A stretch of DNA of 64,000 nucleotides from Plesiomonas shigelloides (GCF_900087055.1 NZ_LT575468.1:2607773-2671772), one strand, 5' to 3'; shown: positions 37,043-45,423, counted from the first letter of the stretch. The notes: generated by a model from the sequence alone, not told the origin. A program made the numbers and translations.

Positions 37043-38260
37043 ATGACCTTTGCTTTTGCTCCCGACTCGTTCCGCCGCCAATTTCCGGCATTGCAGAATA
37101 ACGCTGGCGTCTACCTCGACAGCACCGCCACCATGCTCAAACCGCTGCCAGTGATTGAGGCCAGTGATGCCTATTACCGCAGCAATGGCGCAACCGTGCA
37201 CCGCAGCCAGCATCAGGCGGCAGCCAGTGCTACGCGCCGCTTTGAACATGCGCGAAGCGCGTGCGCTGCGCTACTCAATGCGCCCGACCCACGCCAGATT
37301 ATTTGGACGCGCGGAACCACTGAGGCCATCAACATGGTGGCCAATGGCTATCTGCGCGATCGCCTGCAACCGGGTGATGAGATCTTGGTCGGTGCGATGG
37401 AGCACCACGCTAATTTGGTGCCGTGGCTGCTGCTGGCAGAGCAAACCGGCGCAACAATCGTGCGTCTACCGATGACCGAAGAGTTGTTGCTCGATATCTC
37501 GGCGCTGCCAACCCTGCTGAACGCACGCACCAAACTGGTGGCCGTAGGCATGGTGTCGAATGTCACCGGCAGTCGCCAGCCGGTAGAAGCGATTATCCGC
37601 GCGGCGCACGCGGTTGGCGCGGTGGTGATGTTGGATGCAGCGCAAGCGGTGGCGCATGAAGCGGTGGATGTGCAAGCTCTGGATGCGGATTTTGTCGCGT
37701 TCTCAGCACACAAGCTCTACGGCCCGACCGGAGTTGGTGTGCTGTACGGCAAGATGGCGCTGCTGGAAAGCATGCGTCCATGGCATGGCGGCGGCAAAAT
37801 GATCCAGCAAGTCAGTTTCGATGGCATTACGCTGGCGCCGATCCCGCAGCGTTTTGAAGCCGGTACCCCCAACATCGCCGGTATTCTGGCTTTTGATGCG
37901 GCCCTCGAATGGTTGGCGCAACAAGATCTGGCCGCCGCCGATCAGCATGCTTGCGCCCTCGCCGCAACGGCGGTGCAGCAGATGCAAGCCATTGATGGGC
38001 TGCAACTGTATCGCCCGCCACACGCCAGCACGATCATCGCCTTTAATGTCGCAGGACTTCATCATGGCGATCTGGCCACGTTGCTAGCGGAACAAGGGAT
38101 TGCGCTACGCGCCGGTATGCACTGCGCGCAGCCGCTCACCGAAGCACTCGGCGTTTCCGGTACCGTGCGCGTCTCTTTTGCCCCGTACAACAGCGAGGCA
38201 GACGTCAGCGCCTTTATTAGCGCCTTACAGCGCGCCGTCGCGCTGCTACGCGAGGAATAA
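37043..38260 (+). CDS. csdA: Cysteine desulfurase CsdA
   Basis: A 405-residue PLP enzyme (E. coli 401) that mobilises sulfur from cysteine for the CSD system. The PLP lysine is Lys224 (FSAHKLYGPTG), the catalytic Cys is Cys361 (RAGMHCAQPL), and class-V features TRGTTEAINMVA and DAAQAVAHEAVD are present. csdE follows 21 bases later. tcdA lies nearby, together forming the csdA-csdE-csdL set. Confidence 0.96.
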   Translation: MTFAFAPDSFRRQFPALQNNAGVYLDSTATMLKPLPVIEASDAYYRSNGATVHRSQHQAAASATRRFEHARSACAALLNAPDPRQIIWTRGTTEAINMVANGYLRDRLQPGDEILVGAMEHHANLVPWLLLAEQTGATIVRLPMTEELLLDISALPTLLNARTKLVAVGMVSNVTGSRQPVEAIIRAAHAVGAVVMLDAAQAVAHEAVDVQALDADFVAFSAHKLYGPTGVGVLYGKMALLESMRPWHGGGKMIQQVSFDGITLAPIPQRFEAGTPNIAGILAFDAALEWLAQQDLAAADQHACALAATAVQQMQAIDGLQLYRPPHASTIIAFNVAGLHHGDLATLLAEQGIALRAGMHCAQPLTEALGVSGTVRVSFAPYNSEADVSAFISALQRAVALLREE

Positions 38261-38281
38261 CGAATACGCGAGGAATAACGG

Positions 38282-38722
38282 ATGTTAGGTTCACACCCTT
38301 TTGGTACCCAAATCACGTGGCCTGAGCTAGAAAGTCGCTTTTCAGCCTGCAAATTGTGGGAAGACCGCTATCGCCAACTGATCCTGCTCGCCCGTCAGCT
38401 GCCGAGCCTGTCAGAGCAAGAGCGTGGCAGTCAGCTCGAGCTGTATGGCTGCGAGAATCGGGTCTGGCTGGGGATGCAAGTACAGCCCGATGGCCGCTTG
38501 CACTTTTATGCTGACAGCGAAGGGCGCATCGTAAAAGGCTTGTTGGCGGTCATTTTGACCCGTATCGAAGGCTTATCTGCAGAAGATGTGCAGGCTCTCG
38601 ACATTCCCGCGGCACTGGCCAGCCTCGGCATTGCCGATCAGTTGTCTAGCTCACGGGCGCAAGGCATTGAGGCGATCAGTGCCCGTCTTCATGAACTGGC
38701 TCGTACCGCGCACGGCGCTTAA
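38282..38722 (+). CDS. csdE: Sulfur acceptor protein CsdE
   Basis: A 146-residue SufE-like protein (E. coli 147) that accepts persulfide sulfur from CsdA. The acceptor Cys lies in YGCENRVWLG (Cys57), and the family stretch WEDRYRQLILLARQLP is at residues 26-41. It begins right after a short duplicated ACGCGAGGAATAACG-like segment that supplies an AGGAA ribosome site. A strong terminator follows. Confidence 0.95.
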   Translation: MLGSHPFGTQITWPELESRFSACKLWEDRYRQLILLARQLPSLSEQERGSQLELYGCENRVWLGMQVQPDGRLHFYADSEGRIVKGLLAVILTRIEGLSAEDVQALDIPAALASLGIADQLSSSRAQGIEAISARLHELARTAHGA

Positions 38723-38750
38723 AACGCTAATTTTTGCCAGCGACGCCAAC

Positions 38751-38790
38751 AAAAACGGCAGCCACCACATTTCGTGGAGCTGCCGTTTTT
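38751..38790. terminator. Terminator after csdE
   Basis: AAAAACGGCAG and CTGCCGTTTTT make an 11-bp stem, with an inner CCAC..GTGG arm. It can act in both directions, since the small minus-strand gene ends 74 bases beyond it. Confidence 0.9.
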
Positions 38791-38863
38791 GCGTTATAGA
38801 ACGCGGCGCTAGGCCGCGAGACTCATCACTGTCATACATCAACGCTGTATTACATTGACGCGC

Positions 38864-39061
38864 TTACTCGCGCGGCCCACCACGCTCATCATTATTCTGC
38901 CCCGGCATTGGATAAAAGCTCCCTAGCGGCGACATCTTCATCATCTGCTGCGACACCTGTGACCAAAATTGCATTTGCAGATTCTGCCACAGCGCTTGAT
39001 GGTTTTGCGTCAGCTCAGTGAGCTCTTGCGGCGTCAGATCTAACTCTACACGTAATTTCAT
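38864..39061 (-). CDS. Small hypothetical protein (65 residues)
   Basis: A 65-residue acidic protein starting MKLRVELDLTPQELTELT, with a good ribosome site (AAGGGA). The N-terminus resembles small gammaproteobacterial proteins beginning MKLxxELDLTPEE (a DUF6489-like pattern, from memory). The central part is Gln/Met-rich and amphipathic (NLQMQFWSQVSQQMMKM). Function unknown. Its upstream region is occupied by the dispersed repeat copy B, which begins 34 bases before the ATG. Confidence 0.65.
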   Translation of the reverse strand: MKLRVELDLTPQELTELTQNHQALWQNLQMQFWSQVSQQMMKMSPLGSFYPMPGQNNDERGGPRE

Positions 39062-39094
39062 CGTGGCATCCCTTCTGGTTAGTAACTGGCTATC

Positions 39095-39222
39095 GATACC
39101 CAAACAACGTGAAGTTGCAGGTAGGCGACAAGTGCGTGAAACCCCATGAGCATAGGTAAACTATGTGATTGGGGTGAACAAACGCAGTCAACACCGCTGC
39201 AGCTTCAAGTAGGAAGGGTATC
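39095..39222. repeat. Dispersed palindromic repeat, copy B (about 128 bp)
   Basis: Begins GATACCCAAACAACGTGAAG and ends CTTCAAGTAGGAAGGGTATC, giving inverted tips GATACCC / GGGTATC. Most of its length matches the copy at 33154-33281, including GTTGCAGGTAGG and TGTGATTGGGGTG. It lies between the small gene at 38864-39061 and tcdA. Confidence 0.85.
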
Positions 39223-39256
39223 GCTTAAACGTCTTCCGTTACGCTTATTCTTGCTA

Positions 39257-40081
39257 TTAAATTGCCTCTTGCGCCCGAGCCTGCGCTTTAGCCAGCAAAC
39301 GCTGGATCACGCGCGACACGGCAATAAAACCGAAGCTGGCCGTGACCATGGTCGCAGCACCAAAACCGGACGCACAATCCATCCGCTTCGGGCCTTCTGC
39401 CGTTTGTTTGGCCTGACAAGCGCTGCCATCGGCTTGCGGGTAAATCAAATGCTCAGATGAAAACACGCAATCAATGCCGAATTTGCGCTTCGGATTTTTG
39501 CTGAAGTTATACTCTTGGCGCAAGATCCCGCGCACTTTGGCCGCTAGCGGATCTTGAATGGTCTTGGTTAGATCAGCCACTTGGATCTGCGTCGGATCAA
39601 TCTGACCGCCCGCACCGCCCACCATAATGACCGGGATCTTATTGCGCTTACAGTATGCCAGCATAGCCGCTTTCGGGCGCACACTGTCAATCGCATCAAT
39701 CACATAATCGTAGCCACGGCTTAAATACTCGGCCTGATTATCCGGCGTGATGAAATCATCAATCAAATGCACCGCACAATCGGGGTTGATGGCGCGGATC
39801 CGCTCAGCCATCACTTCAATTTTGGCGCGCCCCACCGTGCCGCTCATGGCATGGATCTGACGGTTGATATTGGTAACGCACACGTCATCCATATCAATCA
39901 GGGTGATCGCGCCAACTCCCGTGCGTGCCAGCGCTTCCGCCGCCCATGAGCCGACACCGCCGATGCCCACTACACAGACATGCGCCGCTCGCAGGATCTC
40001 CAACTCGCTGCGCCCGTACAGACGGGCAGTACCGCCAAAGCGTTGTTGATACTCCGCAGATGCGGTCTGCTGCTTAGACAT
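39257..40081 (-). CDS. tcdA: tRNA threonylcarbamoyladenosine dehydratase TcdA
   Basis: A 274-residue E1-like enzyme (E. coli TcdA/CsdL 268) that cyclises t6A37 of tRNA to ct6A with ATP. The nucleotide-binding motif VVGIGGVGSWAAEALARTG is followed by IDMDDVCVTNINRQIHA. The conserved Cys in GIDCVFSSEHL and the C-terminal PKRMDCASGFGAATMV are present. The start has GAGGAG upstream. It works with CsdA/CsdE, which are encoded just upstream on the other strand. Confidence 0.96.
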   Translation of the reverse strand: MSKQQTASAEYQQRFGGTARLYGRSELEILRAAHVCVVGIGGVGSWAAEALARTGVGAITLIDMDDVCVTNINRQIHAMSGTVGRAKIEVMAERIRAINPDCAVHLIDDFITPDNQAEYLSRGYDYVIDAIDSVRPKAAMLAYCKRNKIPVIMVGGAGGQIDPTQIQVADLTKTIQDPLAAKVRGILRQEYNFSKNPKRKFGIDCVFSSEHLIYPQADGSACQAKQTAEGPKRMDCASGFGAATMVTASFGFIAVSRVIQRLLAKAQARAQEAI

Positions 40082-40138
40082 CTCAGCTCCTCGCTTGAAT
40101 TCATGCTGATGTTACAGTTTTAGTATGCCGGCGCAGGC

Positions 40139-41296
40139 TTATAAGCGCCCATCGGCGGGCGATTTCAACACCCACACTCGGCCAAAATGTTGATAGAAAC
40201 CGGCTTCTTTCCCAGCGTCATCACCGACACCGTGGTAAATATCAAAGTGGTTGCCTTTGACAGCGCCGCCCACATCCAGCGCCAGCATCAAACGCATCTC
40301 ATGTTTGCCGGTAAAACGCCCCTGTCCATCCAACAAAGGCACTTCGGCCAGCAATACGCTGCCTGGCGGAATTAAACTCTTGTCACCGGCCACCGAGGCC
40401 TTGGCCACCAAAGGAATGCCACTGGCACCAACCACCGGCGCGGCAGCGCGCGGTTCAAAATAGACGTAAGACTGGTTTTGCTCAAACAGCTCTTGCACCT
40501 GCTGCGGCGTGTGTGTATTGGCCCACTTGCGGATCGCATCCAGTGACATCTGCTCGCGTGGCACTTCGCCGCGATCAATCAGCACACGACCAATACTGGT
40601 ATAAGCATACCCGTTTTTGCCGGCATAACCGAAGTAAGCCAGCGGCTCACCATTGCCAAAATCCACATAACCGCTGCCTTGTACTTCCATCATGAAGTTA
40701 TCCAGCATCGAGGCGCTGTAGGCCAACTCCAAGCCTTTACCCTGTAAGGCACCGTTATAAATTTCGGCGCGGGTAAAGCGGGCATTGCCTTTAGGCAGGG
40801 CATACAGCGGATAACGGTATACCGCATCTGGCTTATGCCGCGCTTGCAATACTGGCGTGTAATACCCAGTAAATAGCACGTTGCCTTGATTATCGCCCCC
40901 CGCCATCAGGTAAGGTTGCAAGCCAAATTGCGCTAATTTGCGCGGATCTGCCCCTGCATCGAGCCAACGGTAAATATCGGCATAGGTGTGTTGCTGGCGA
41001 AAGTGCAGTGACGGCGAACCGAATTTCACATTTTCAACCTGCTGGGAAAATTCATTCTGGTTTTGCGGCAGCAAACGGCTATTCACCTGTGCGACCGGTT
41101 TCAATGGCTGGGTAATTTCGCCATCTTTATATTGCTGACCGCGATCTGTCGGTGGCGCTTTCGGGGCGCAGCCCGCCAAGGCCAGCAACAGGCACGCCAT
41201 CAGGCCAATCCCGCAGCGCGATGGGCGCAACGAATAGGTGGCGCGGGCCACTGTTGCCTCGGCAGAGGCGGTGAAACGGGCAAATACAGGTCGCAC
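40139..41296 (-). CDS. mltA: Membrane-bound lytic murein transglycosylase A
   Basis: A 385-residue outer-membrane lipoprotein that cleaves peptidoglycan glycan strands to 1,6-anhydro products. The lipobox LALAGC gives Cys43 of this start; after it comes PPTDRGQQYKDG, as in E. coli MltA. Catalytic-domain blocks FTGYYTPVLQAR, VQGSGYVDFGNG, GKNGYAYTSIGRVLIDRGEV and LDVGGAVKGNHFDIYHG (catalytic Asp) are present. I chose GTG at 41296 because AAGGGAG lies seven bases upstream. This gives an unusually long n-region before the lipobox. No ATG fits better: the in-frame ATG near the lipobox would leave only ten residues before the Cys, and the ATG at 41392 has no site. Confidence 0.9.
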   Translation of the reverse strand: MRPVFARFTASAEATVARATYSLRPSRCGIGLMACLLLALAGCAPKAPPTDRGQQYKDGEITQPLKPVAQVNSRLLPQNQNEFSQQVENVKFGSPSLHFRQQHTYADIYRWLDAGADPRKLAQFGLQPYLMAGGDNQGNVLFTGYYTPVLQARHKPDAVYRYPLYALPKGNARFTRAEIYNGALQGKGLELAYSASMLDNFMMEVQGSGYVDFGNGEPLAYFGYAGKNGYAYTSIGRVLIDRGEVPREQMSLDAIRKWANTHTPQQVQELFEQNQSYVYFEPRAAAPVVGASGIPLVAKASVAGDKSLIPPGSVLLAEVPLLDGQGRFTGKHEMRLMLALDVGGAVKGNHFDIYHGVGDDAGKEAGFYQHFGRVWVLKSPADGRL

Positions 41297-41599
41297 GTCA
41301 GACTCCCTTCTTTCATAACTGGATAGCGGTAATACCGGTGAACACCGGAAAATCGGCGAAAAATAGCAAACGGCGACGCAGAAAGAAATCACTTTCTGTG
41401 ATCAGTGCTGGATTATCGGTACGGGATATTTACACCACTATCATGCGCCATTTGGAAACGCTCGCCAAGACACCTGGCTATGGCAACTGATTGCACTAAG
41501 CCAGCAACCCAGCGAGCAGCGTCTTCCCTATTTTGTGGCCTGAATCAGGTTTTAACGTGGCTTTGTCGCAAAAAAACGAATTTTCGTCACATAAAAAGC

Positions 41600-41627
41600 T
41601 TGCATTCCCGCGGCTGGAGCGTATTAT
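41600..41627 (+). promoter_or_regulatory. Promoter of the initiator tRNA gene
   Basis: TTGCAT (41600-41605), a 16-bp spacer and TATTAT (41622-41627), followed by a GC-containing discriminator, 14 bases before the tRNA. Confidence 0.7.
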
Positions 41628-41640
41628 GCACTGCATCGGA

Positions 41641-41717
<77 letters not shown>

Positions 41718-41751
41718 ATTCTTCTGACTGTTTCGGGTCAGAAAGCAGAAG

Positions 41752-41772
41752 CCACCGTAAGGTGGTTTTTTT
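41752..41772 (+). terminator. Terminator of the tRNA-fMet gene
   Basis: CCACC-GTAA-GGTGG followed by T7, 34 bases after the tRNA 3' end. Confidence 0.9.
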
Positions 41773-42254
41773 GTACCTAAATTTCAGTCACGTCCATAGT
41801 TACCTCTCTACGTTCCTGCTCTATCTTTCCCCCCTACTGTCTAATTCCTACTTAGATGATTTCCTCGTCTTCGCTTTCTTTGTTTTTTCACTTTATTTGT
41901 TTTTTCATTTTCTTTGTTTTCTCGCCTTCTTGAGTGCGTGCTACTGGCATTCACTTTTTGTACTGCGGTGCACGAGAGCCAAGAGCGGGCAGTAAAAAAT
42001 TCTGCGATAAAATTCTGCTAACTGCCCATATTGCCGAATCAAAGTGACACCTTACTTATCGAAAAACATGACTATGTGCGCGGTCCCTTGTCTCCTGTGG
42101 ATTACACGGCAGAATTCCACACTATGCCAACATGGCGTAAACATATAACTCCACAAAAATAAACACAGGCAGAGGCATATATCTTATATGTGGGATTAAA
42201 AAGCATGACGTAGTTAAAATTTACAATTGGTCATACTTTTTCAATTTACAAAAC
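41773..42254. other. Gene-poor region between tRNA-fMet and the yjiH operon
   Basis: About 480 bases. Plus-strand frames here are low-complexity Phe/Leu/Ser-rich and lack ribosome sites. The pyrimidine-rich stretch 41790-41935 stands out, with many TTTC/TTTG runs. No RNA gene was recognised. Confidence 0.5.
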
Positions 42255-42295
42255 TTGATCTATATCAATTTTTATCTCCCCGCCATCCCTATGCT
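42255..42295 (+). promoter_or_regulatory. FNR box and promoter of the yjiH operon
   Basis: TTGATCTATATCAA at 42255-42268 is a perfect match to the FNR consensus TTGAT-N4-ATCAA. A -10-like TATGCT lies at 42290-42295, giving a start near 42302-42303, so the FNR site is centred at about -41, the class II activator position. This predicts strong anaerobic induction. Confidence 0.75.
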
Positions 42296-42368
42296 GCCCG
42301 CATGAGCCGAATAAATGACTGTTCGCATATTTAACCTGGTTAACAGCCCAGAGCTTTGGAGAATGCCC

Positions 42369-43100
42369 ATGAGTACACCCACCGATCAGAATAAACCCGT
42401 CCGCTGGGGCGCCTATGTAGCGCTGGCCTTTGCCCTGATTTTCTTCTCCGGCGCGATGAAAAGCACCGGCTGGCAAGGTGTGTTTGACTTCACCACCCTG
42501 AACGGTACCTTCGGTAAACTGGTCAGCGGCGTGAAACAAACTGGCGATGCCATCACCACCTCCACCTCAACCCTGCGTGGTGCAGGCGGTGACGGTGCGA
42601 TGGAAGGCTTCCTGTTTGCCTTTGGTCTGATCCCAACCGTAATGTTCGCACTGGGTGTGATTAACGTACTGGAGCACTACGGTGCGCTGGATGCCGCACG
42701 TAAGCTGCTGTCTCCGCTGCTGCGCCCACTGATGGGGATCTCCGGTAACACCGGTCTGGCCATGATTGGCAGCCTGCAAAGTACCGACGTAGGTGCTTCT
42801 CTGACCCGTGCACTGGCCGATGACAAACAAATCACTGAACGTGAAAAAGACGTTTTCACGATGTTCCAGTTCTCTGCTGGCGCAATGCTGGTGAACTTCT
42901 TCTCCTCCGGTGCGGTGCTGTTCACTCTGGTGGGTAGCGATGGCAACTTGGCCGTTCCTGCATCGATCGGTACCTGTGTGGCGGTGATGTTCGTGATGAA
43001 GATTGTCGGCGCTAACCTGTTCCGCATTTACCTGAAAGCGACTGAAGGTAAAGGCGATTCCGAATCTGACACCACTAAGCCTGCCCAGACTAACGCCTAA
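42369..43100 (+). CDS. yjiH: YjiH family inner-membrane protein (nucleoside-recognition/GATE type)
   Basis: A 243-residue integral membrane protein of the YjiH family with a nucleoside-recognition (GATE-like) domain. Helices are at about 14-32, 80-102, 128-150, 175-205 and 208-228. The block ISGNTGLAMIGSLQSTDVGASL is typical. The start at 42369 has GGAG seven bases upstream; ATGs at 42315 and 42363 are worse. It is followed after 11 bases by yjiG, as in E. coli, where the pair neighbours iadA. The transported substrate is unknown. Confidence 0.9.
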   Translation: MSTPTDQNKPVRWGAYVALAFALIFFSGAMKSTGWQGVFDFTTLNGTFGKLVSGVKQTGDAITTSTSTLRGAGGDGAMEGFLFAFGLIPTVMFALGVINVLEHYGALDAARKLLSPLLRPLMGISGNTGLAMIGSLQSTDVGASLTRALADDKQITEREKDVFTMFQFSAGAMLVNFFSSGAVLFTLVGSDGNLAVPASIGTCVAVMFVMKIVGANLFRIYLKATEGKGDSESDTTKPAQTNA

Positions 43101-43111
43101 GGAGCATCCTG

Positions 43112-43573
43112 ATGACTACTCAAACTAAACCGATGATCACGGATATCTTTGTTGCCGGTGCGCGTAAAGGTTGGAACATTGCAACTACCAGCACCGTACC
43201 CAATATCCTGATGGCTTTTGTTATCATCAAGGTGCTGAAAATCTCTGGTGCGCTGGATCTGATGGCCGGTGTATTTGAACCTGTGATGGCGCTGTTCGGC
43301 CTGCCAGGTGAAGCAGCGGCTGTGCTGCTGGGCGGCTGGATGTCAATGGGCGGCGGTGTTGGTGTGGCGGTGAGTCTGTTCACTGATGGCATCCTGACCG
43401 GTGAACATCTGGCCATTCTGGCTCCGGCTATCTACCTGATGGGCTCCCAAGTGCAATACGCGGGTCGTATTCTGGGCGTAATCGGCACCCGTGCCAAACT
43501 GATCCCTGTCATGATCGGTATTTCCGTACTGAATGCCTTCGGTGCGATGTTACTGATGCGTGTGATTATCTAA
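43112..43573 (+). CDS. yjiG: YjiG family inner-membrane protein (nucleoside-recognition/GATE type)
   Basis: A 153-residue membrane protein, the same length as E. coli YjiG, with helices at about 24-42, 55-75, 80-97, 105-120 and 130-150. It contains the glycine-rich LPGEAAAVLLGGWMSMGGGVGVAVS. AAGGAG precedes the ATG. It is the second half of the YjiH-YjiG pair, which resembles the two-subunit SpmA/SpmB arrangement, and is directly followed by a peptidase gene. Confidence 0.92.
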   Translation: MTTQTKPMITDIFVAGARKGWNIATTSTVPNILMAFVIIKVLKISGALDLMAGVFEPVMALFGLPGEAAAVLLGGWMSMGGGVGVAVSLFTDGILTGEHLAILAPAIYLMGSQVQYAGRILGVIGTRAKLIPVMIGISVLNAFGAMLLMRVII

Positions 43574-43590
43574 ATCGAGGTGTATTGGAT

Positions 43591-44703
43591 ATGCAACTGA
43601 ACGCTTATCTGGAAGAACTGAAACCGCTGATCAATATCGACTGCGGCACCAGCACGGTAGAAGGCGTAGCCGCCGTTGCTGAGATGATGGCACAGAAATA
43701 CCGTGACTTGAACTGGCACACCGAAGTAGTTGATCTGGGCGCGAAAGCCGGTCCAGGCGTGCTGGCCACTAACCAGCCAAACCCAGACCATTTTGATGTG
43801 CTGCTGATCGGGCACATGGATACCGTATTCCCTGTAGGAACCGCGGCTGAGCGTCCAATGAGCACCGATGCCGAGCGCGCTTACGGTCCGGGCGTCTCTG
43901 ATATGAAAGCCGGTCTGCTGAACATTCTGTGGGCACTGCGTCATCTGGATCAAGAGACGCTGCAGCGTCTGTCCATCGGCGTACTGATGAACCCAGACGA
44001 AGAGATTGGCTCGATCCACTCTCACGAATGGATCGAATCGGTCGCGAAGAAAGCCAAGAAAGTGCTGGTGGCCGAAGCTGCTCGTGCTGATGGTTCTCTG
44101 GTTAAAGCCCGTAAAGGGATGGCACGCTACAAGATCACTTTCCACGGTAAAGCGGCGCACGCCGGTAACGAGCCAGAAAATGGCCGCTCGGCCATCAGCG
44201 AGATGGCGCACTGGATCTTGGCTATCAATGCGATGACCAACTTTGAGTCCGGCACCACCTTGAACGTCGGGATCGTCAAAGGCGGCAACGGCGCCAACAT
44301 CGTGCCAGATCACGCTGAATTGCTGGTCGACGTACGTTTCTGGGACAACGCGGAATACCACGAAGTCCACGCCAAACTGACCGCTCAGCAAGAGCAAGCG
44401 TTCATTGATGGCGTACGTATCACGCTGGAGCGCGAAGCGCACAAACCGGCGATGACCCCGTCTGCGCAAACCGAAGAGCTGATGGCTCTGGTTGAGCGTT
44501 GCGGCGCAGAAGAAGGTATCGAGATCACGTGGAAAGCGGTCGGCGGTGGCTCTGATGCTAACCTGACAGCAGCACTGGGGATCCCGTCACTGGATGGCTT
44601 AGGCCCAATCGGCGCGGGCTTCCACAGCCCAGATGAGTATCTGGTGCTGGACAGCATCCTGCCACGTGTACGCCTGTTACAGCGCGTTCTGCGTAGCCTG
44701 TAA
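43591..44703 (+). CDS. M20 family zinc metallopeptidase (carboxypeptidase/deacylase type)
   Basis: About 370 residues, cytoplasmic. The M20 zinc motifs are all present: GHMDTVFP (His, Asp), GPGVSDMKAGLLN (bridging Asp), NPDEEIGSIHS (catalytic and metal Glu), VAEAARADGS and the final GAGFHSPDEY (His). The dimerisation domain starts at KGMARYKITFHGKAAHAG. It resembles the glutamate carboxypeptidase/CPG2-like group. The ATG at 43591 has GAGG ten bases upstream; an in-frame TTG at 43585 (four bases from GAGG) is an alternative. In E. coli the pair yjiHG is next to the isoaspartyl dipeptidase iadA, so a role in peptide or N-acyl amino acid breakdown after uptake is likely (inference). Confidence 0.88.
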   Translation: MQLNAYLEELKPLINIDCGTSTVEGVAAVAEMMAQKYRDLNWHTEVVDLGAKAGPGVLATNQPNPDHFDVLLIGHMDTVFPVGTAAERPMSTDAERAYGPGVSDMKAGLLNILWALRHLDQETLQRLSIGVLMNPDEEIGSIHSHEWIESVAKKAKKVLVAEAARADGSLVKARKGMARYKITFHGKAAHAGNEPENGRSAISEMAHWILAINAMTNFESGTTLNVGIVKGGNGANIVPDHAELLVDVRFWDNAEYHEVHAKLTAQQEQAFIDGVRITLEREAHKPAMTPSAQTEELMALVERCGAEEGIEITWKAVGGGSDANLTAALGIPSLDGLGPIGAGFHSPDEYLVLDSILPRVRLLQRVLRSL

Positions 44704-44720
44704 GCAAAATTAGTCTGACT

Positions 44721-44748
44721 AACGGCTCCTCGTGAGCCGTTTTTTTTT
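44721..44748 (+). terminator. Terminator of the yjiH-yjiG-peptidase operon
   Basis: AACGGCTC-CTCGT-GAGCCGTT followed by T8, 17 bases after the peptidase stop. Confidence 0.94.
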
Positions 44749-45090
44749 GTGGTGCGTTTTTTACAGCGTGCCTTTCTCTACGCCCGGTTTAGCTATACCC
44801 AAACGACTTGGTTTTCTTATTTGTCCGCGCCCTCTTGCCCAGCCTCTTCCCCTCACGCCGAGCACTGCACACACTCATTTCACGCGCGAATAATCATGCA
44901 ATAGCACTGGTAGACAAAACAGACAATGAGATGCAAATCACATTTTCATGTATTACGTTTTTGATTGCTTAAAAATCAACAAGTTAAAATGGTAAGCAAA
45001 TCTTTCAGTTCGTTACTGATTACGATACAGTCGAATAGGACACAATGAACGCTATTAAGCAATGGTGATAACGATGTTGAGGTTAAGGTT
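44749..45090. other. Intergenic region before the zinc-ribbon membrane protein gene
   Basis: About 340 bases without a clear gene. TATACCCAAACGACTTGG at about 44795 resembles only the tip of the dispersed repeat and may be a remnant. An AT-rich stretch (44880-45000) probably carries the promoter of the next gene. An 8-codon frame with AGGA upstream starts at 45045 and cannot be judged. Confidence 0.4.
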
Positions 45091-45423
45091 ATGATGATTA
45101 TTTCAGGTATTATGTTTGTTCTGGCTATTGGGCTGCTCGGCAGCTACGTGGTAATTACCCAGCGCCTGCTGCGCCAGTGGAAGATGCTGCCAACCAAACA
45201 GGAATATCTGAAAGCCCATCCGGGCTGCGAACTCTTCAGCAAGATAAAATGCAACCATTGTCATAGCCGGAAAATACATCACTTCGGCGTCGATCGGGCG
45301 TACTCCTTCCGTCGTCAGCATGTGTGCACCAGTTGCGATAGCGTGCTGTACCGTAGCGAGTCATTCCAGTTCCCGGGTTTAGACGGCATCTTTAGCATGC
45401 CGAATCGGAATTCTTCACACTGA
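45091..45423 (+). CDS. Small membrane-anchored zinc-ribbon protein
   Basis: A 110-residue protein with an N-terminal membrane helix (residues 3-25, IISGIMFVLAIGLLGSYVV) and a C-terminal domain with two CxxC pairs, C54-N-H-C57 and C79-T-S-C82, spaced like a zinc ribbon. By the positive-inside rule the basic segment QRLLRQWK after the helix puts the ribbon in the cytoplasm. A GAGG/AAGG-rich leader precedes the ATG. I do not recognise the family. Confidence 0.75.
   Translation: MMIISGIMFVLAIGLLGSYVVITQRLLRQWKMLPTKQEYLKAHPGCELFSKIKCNHCHSRKIHHFGVDRAYSFRRQHVCTSCDSVLYRSESFQFPGLDGIFSMPNRNSSH

Noticed and set aside
41773..41995. Phe/Leu/Ser-rich plus-strand frame after the tRNA gene
   Set aside because: The frame runs through the tRNA and terminator, has no start with a ribosome site and is low-complexity pyrimidine-rich DNA.
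43570..44469. 299-codon minus-strand frame opposite the M20 peptidase
   Set aside because: The plus strand contains all M20 metal motifs; the minus frame has none and no ribosome site.
44795..44812. Third copy of the dispersed repeat
   Set aside because: Only the first 18 or so bases resemble the repeat tip; the rest does not match, so it is at most a remnant.
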